From assembly GCA_945870085.1 (NCBI GenBank), contig CAMBQX010000072.1, forward strand, positions 1-8,434: DNA of 8,434 bases. Reading direction: 5' to 3'. The notes under the pieces are model-generated. The model did no database searches. It saw nothing but the letters and a program-made list of their open reading frames with translations, and was not told the origin of the DNA. Source of the stretch: Bifidobacterium breve (GTDB lineage Bacteria > Actinomycetota > Actinomycetes > S36-B12). Below are positions 6,052-8,434 of this stretch, piece by piece. Numbering within the stretch: the stretch's first letter is position 1; each line of letters starts with the position of its first letter. A program made the translations under genes and the position numbers.

Positions 6052-6770
6052 CGATTTCGTCCCATCAGATTTTCAACAGCTACTTCGGCGCCTGCAATTA
6101 ATCCAACTGGATCACCGTCAACTATGTCTAGGTAGCCGCATGCGCGCAGTAGCACGAGGGCGCGCTCGCGGAGCGCCGCATCATCTAATGACCCATCTAT
6201 GACTCCGGTGTTGCCCACCATGACGCGGTCTCCGGCGATAGCCCGCATCGGTAGCTCAACTCGATCATTTGGACTCAACCAGACCACCGAACCTGTATCG
6301 GTAGCCAGCTGGTGACCGTATGCAGCGGCGCGGTCAAGGCGCAGCCGCGGATTAACCTCAGCCAAATGGATATGCGAGGTGATCCCAATTGGTGTCGAAC
6401 CCTCATTTACTATCGTGATGAACTTTCCCTCATGCACCTCTTGCGGCTCAACCGCATCTTCGGTCGCTAGCCCAAATGGATTACGGACTATCACCAACCG
6501 CGTACCATCATCGAATCTTGCTTCAACGCGTACTTCGGTAACTACGGTGATTACCTCAGGCATTACTGCATCGACATCTAGGATTTCACCTGCGGCGGCA
6601 CGGGCCTGTGGAAGTGAGAGGCCGTCACGGGCAAATTCGCAGACTGCATTGGCGATTATCGCGGTAGCTTCAGGAACATTGAGTCGTAAACCCCTCGCGC
6701 GGCGCTGCTCGGCCAATTGCGATTGAGTAAATAGCAGCAACCGGTCCGACTCCCCCGGGGTCAGCGCCAT
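6048..6770 (-). CDS. ureAB: Fused urease gamma/beta subunit (UreAB-like)
   Basis: Urease gamma and beta are the small structural subunits that pack around alpha; fused forms are known in Helicobacter (called UreA) and in Streptomyces. Of 240 residues, 1-99 are gamma: MALTPGESDRLLLFT, then RRARGLRLNVPEA, FARDG and the end VEARFDDGTRLVIVRNPF. Residues about 107-195 are beta, with SHIHLAEVNPRLRLDR (132-147) and the following strands ending AGDRVMVGNTG. About 45 further residues (196-240, with RACGYLDIVDGDPVG) extend past the usual beta end; I do not recognise them. The ATG at 6770 follows a strong AAAGGAGG, 6 bases away. The gene starts 13 bp after the amidohydrolase and overlaps ureC by 4 bases, indicating translational coupling and equal subunit supply. 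Confidence 0.88.
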   Translation of the reverse strand: MALTPGESDRLLLFTQSQLAEQRRARGLRLNVPEATAIIANAVCEFARDGLSLPQARAAAGEILDVDAVMPEVITVVTEVRVEARFDDGTRLVIVRNPFGLATEDAVEPQEVHEGKFITIVNEGSTPIGITSHIHLAEVNPRLRLDRAAAYGHQLATDTGSVVWLSPNDRVELPMRAIAGDRVMVGNTGVIDGSLDDAALRERALVLLRACGYLDIVDGDPVGLIAGAEVAVENLMGRNR

Positions 6771-6776
6771 TCAGGG

Positions 6777-6786
6777 CCTCCTTTCA
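6777..6786 (-). promoter_or_regulatory. Ribosome-binding site of ureAB abutting the upstream stop codon
   Basis: On the minus strand this reads TGAAAGGAGG: the TGA stop of the amidohydrolase (6786-6784) runs directly into a near-perfect Shine-Dalgarno sequence 6 bases before the ureAB ATG. A ribosome finishing the first gene covers the start of the next. Confidence 0.8.
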
Positions 6787-8391
6787 TTGCCAGACGCGCT
6801 GGCCGTGCGCCCAAGTTCCGAGTACCGAAATATTTTCTATCTCCATCGGGTCTACCGACCGTGGATCGGTTTCGAGCCAGACGAGATCGGCCCGTGCACC
6901 TGGTCGAATTACCCCCGCACCATCGTCGCCAGCTTGAAACGCAACACCGGAAGTGTAGGCAAGAAGCGCTTCCTCAACGCTAACGCACTCCTCGGGCATC
7001 CAAGAAGGGCCAGTTGCAGTCATCTTTCGGGTGACCGCCACTTGAATCCCTGCGAGTGGTGAGTAAGTCGTCACAGGCCAATCACTACCAAAGGAGATGG
7101 GAGCGCCACTTCTTAAAATCGTGCCAATTAGGAATTGACGATTTGTTCGTTCCTTACCCAATCTCGGTTCGGTTAATTCGGACTGCCAAGAATCAAACTT
7201 CGCCCAATATGGCTCAAAGTTTGCAATAACACCAAGTTCGGCAAACCGGCCAATATCTGCTTCATCTACCAATTGGGTGTGCGCGATGACCGGGCGACGA
7301 TCACGCGCACCGTTGACCAAACTGGCATGCTCAATTGCATCAAGGGCCATTCGCGCCGCGCCATCACCGATCGCATGGATATGTGTTTGAAATCCAAGGG
7401 CATCAATGGCCGCTACCGCACTATTTAGTTCGTCGGGCTGCCAATTCGGTAGACCCTTTGAATGCGGGCAGTCGCAATACGGTTCAAGCAGCGCGCCGGT
7501 TGCTGACTCAATAACCCCGTCGGCAAAGAACTTTATGGTATTCGCAACAAGTCTCGGCGAGCCAGCTTCCTCAACCCGAGCTCGGGCGGCGACAAACTCT
7601 TCAATCTGCTGGCGCCAATTATTTGAATCCGCCCAAAGGGCCATCGCGACTTTGCACGTCACCAGGCCGCGACGGTCGGCTTCGATCCAAGTATTAACAT
7701 CGGTGGCTTCCACCCAAGCATCTTGGACCCAGGTCAGGCCGGCGGATGCAAAGCATTCGTTGGCGTGGGCGATGGCGCTCATGCGGGTCTCTAGTTCGAC
7801 CGGTGGCAGTAGCGCGTACACCGGACGCCAAGCACCCCACTCTCGCAAGGTACCGGTTGGCTCCCCGGCGGCATCCAGCACAATTTCGCCGTCATGCGGC
7901 TGCACCAGGTCGCGCGTGTATCCAGCCCGACGTAAGGCTTCAGAGTTGACCCAAACAGTGTGGTAATCCGTGGCGCGCAACACGACCGGGCGATCGGGAA
8001 CCACCGCATCAAGCCAGGCGGCCAGAAAGACACCATCAGGTGCCAACGTGTGATCGAAACCCTCGCCACGAATCCACTCGGCGTCGGGGTGCGCAGTCGC
8101 CCATTCGCCAACCGCAAGTGCAATCTCGTCGGCGCTTGCTAGGTCGCGTACCGGTGCAAATTGCTGCTCAAGCCCGCCGAAGACCGGGTGCACGTGGCCA
8201 TCACCAAAGCCGTAGCAAATGAACCCACCTGCCGCGTCAATCACCACGTCAGCCGGCAGCCGTTTTGCGGTGGCTCCAATTGCTAAAATACTGCCCTCGT
8301 CGATAAGGACAGCATCGGTTACCGAAATATCGCCACCGGGTAGGCGCATGCCAGTCCAAACGGTGGCATTTTGAATTCGAACGGTAGCCAT
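6784..8391 (-). CDS. YtcJ-type metal-dependent amidohydrolase (Amidohydro_3 family)
   Basis: This family hydrolyses C-N or similar bonds in amides, ureido compounds and cyclic imides with one or two metal ions; most YtcJ-like members have no known substrate. The 535-residue product opens with the small beta-sandwich strand MATVRIQNATVWTG. Metal and catalytic marks follow in order: GFGDGHVHP (H66, H68), IKFFADG (K287, D291), THIHAIGDGA (H337, H339, D343), HTQLV (H371) and GSDWPV (D437). The closing GARADLVWLETDP (498-510) returns to the sandwich. Length is typical. The ATG at 8391 is preceded by AGGAG 5 bases away. The frame stays open to the window edge (GTG at 8433), but the extra 14 residues do not look like this family. 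It is the first visible gene of the ureAB-ureC operon, so its substrate may feed, or come from, the urease-like enzyme. No signal peptide is seen, so it is probably cytosolic. Confidence 0.88.
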   Translation of the reverse strand: MATVRIQNATVWTGMRLPGGDISVTDAVLIDEGSILAIGATAKRLPADVVIDAAGGFICYGFGDGHVHPVFGGLEQQFAPVRDLASADEIALAVGEWATAHPDAEWIRGEGFDHTLAPDGVFLAAWLDAVVPDRPVVLRATDYHTVWVNSEALRRAGYTRDLVQPHDGEIVLDAAGEPTGTLREWGAWRPVYALLPPVELETRMSAIAHANECFASAGLTWVQDAWVEATDVNTWIEADRRGLVTCKVAMALWADSNNWRQQIEEFVAARARVEEAGSPRLVANTIKFFADGVIESATGALLEPYCDCPHSKGLPNWQPDELNSAVAAIDALGFQTHIHAIGDGAARMALDAIEHASLVNGARDRRPVIAHTQLVDEADIGRFAELGVIANFEPYWAKFDSWQSELTEPRLGKERTNRQFLIGTILRSGAPISFGSDWPVTTYSPLAGIQVAVTRKMTATGPSWMPEECVSVEEALLAYTSGVAFQAGDDGAGVIRPGARADLVWLETDPRSVDPMEIENISVLGTWAHGQRVWQ

Positions 8392-8434
8392 TGGCACTCC
8401 TGATAGCGAGTTGCAAGGATCCGCGGACTCCACC
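8392..8434 (-). other. Leader of the amidohydrolase gene, right edge
   Basis: These 43 bases hold the AGGAG ribosome-binding site (8397-8401) for the amidohydrolase. On the minus strand none of the three frames contains a stop here, so the end of a further upstream gene could reach into this stretch, or it could be a promoter leader. The operon's promoter is not in the window or is not recognisable. Confidence 0.4.

Noticed and set aside
8392..8433. GTG at the right edge as the amidohydrolase start
   Set aside because: The added residues are not family-like, and AGGAG 5 bases before ATG 8391 explains the start.
1..8434. tRNA, rRNA, CRISPR array, insertion sequence or prophage
   Set aside because: No cloverleaf-like, regularly repeated or transposase-like sequence was found on reading both strands.

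Overview
The window suggests a member of the Actinomycetia with moderately high G+C (judged by eye). The main evidence is a WhiB1-type iron-sulfur protein lying tail to tail with a PdtaS-type sensor kinase. I recall the same pair, next to a diacylglycerol-kinase-like gene, in Mycobacterium (the Rv3218-Rv3219-Rv3220c neighbourhood). Packing is tight: two convergent gene pairs end on overlapping or nearly touching stop codons, two divergent genes share 63 bp, and genes in the right-hand operon overlap or nearly abut. I cannot name a genus.

Layout, left to right. Positions 2-742 (+) hold the C-terminal part of a diacylglycerol/sphingosine-kinase-family protein cut by the left edge. A 273-bp gap follows; its best signal is a CRP/FNR-type dyad at 957-972. 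whiB1 (1016-1270, +) shares the tetranucleotide CTAG with the end of pdtaS (1267-2679, -). From the 63-bp divergent gap a thiamine-diphosphate enzyme of the acetolactate-synthase (IlvG-like) family runs right (2743-4404, +). It stops 6 bp from the end of the next gene, which runs the other way.

The right half (4411-8391, all -) reads as one operon, transcribed from the right edge leftwards: a YtcJ-type metal-dependent amidohydrolase, then a fused urease gamma/beta subunit, then a divergent urease alpha subunit. The first two are 13 bp apart with the ribosome-binding site abutting the stop codon. The last two overlap by GTGA. The urease-like enzyme keeps its nickel ligands, the carbamylated-lysine position and the catalytic histidine. 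It has lost the flap cysteine and most of a normally near-invariant pocket segment, and no maturation gene (ureD/E/F/G) is visible. This amidohydrolase plus divergent-urease unit is the most interesting part of the window. My inference is an enzyme pair acting in sequence on a ureido, carbamoyl or amide compound rather than an ordinary urea-scavenging locus.

The left half is core regulation (redox/NO-linked WhiB, sensor kinase) and the right half is accessory nitrogen or small-molecule metabolism. I see no sequence evidence that the two halves are co-regulated. No tRNA, rRNA, CRISPR array, insertion sequence or integrase was seen.
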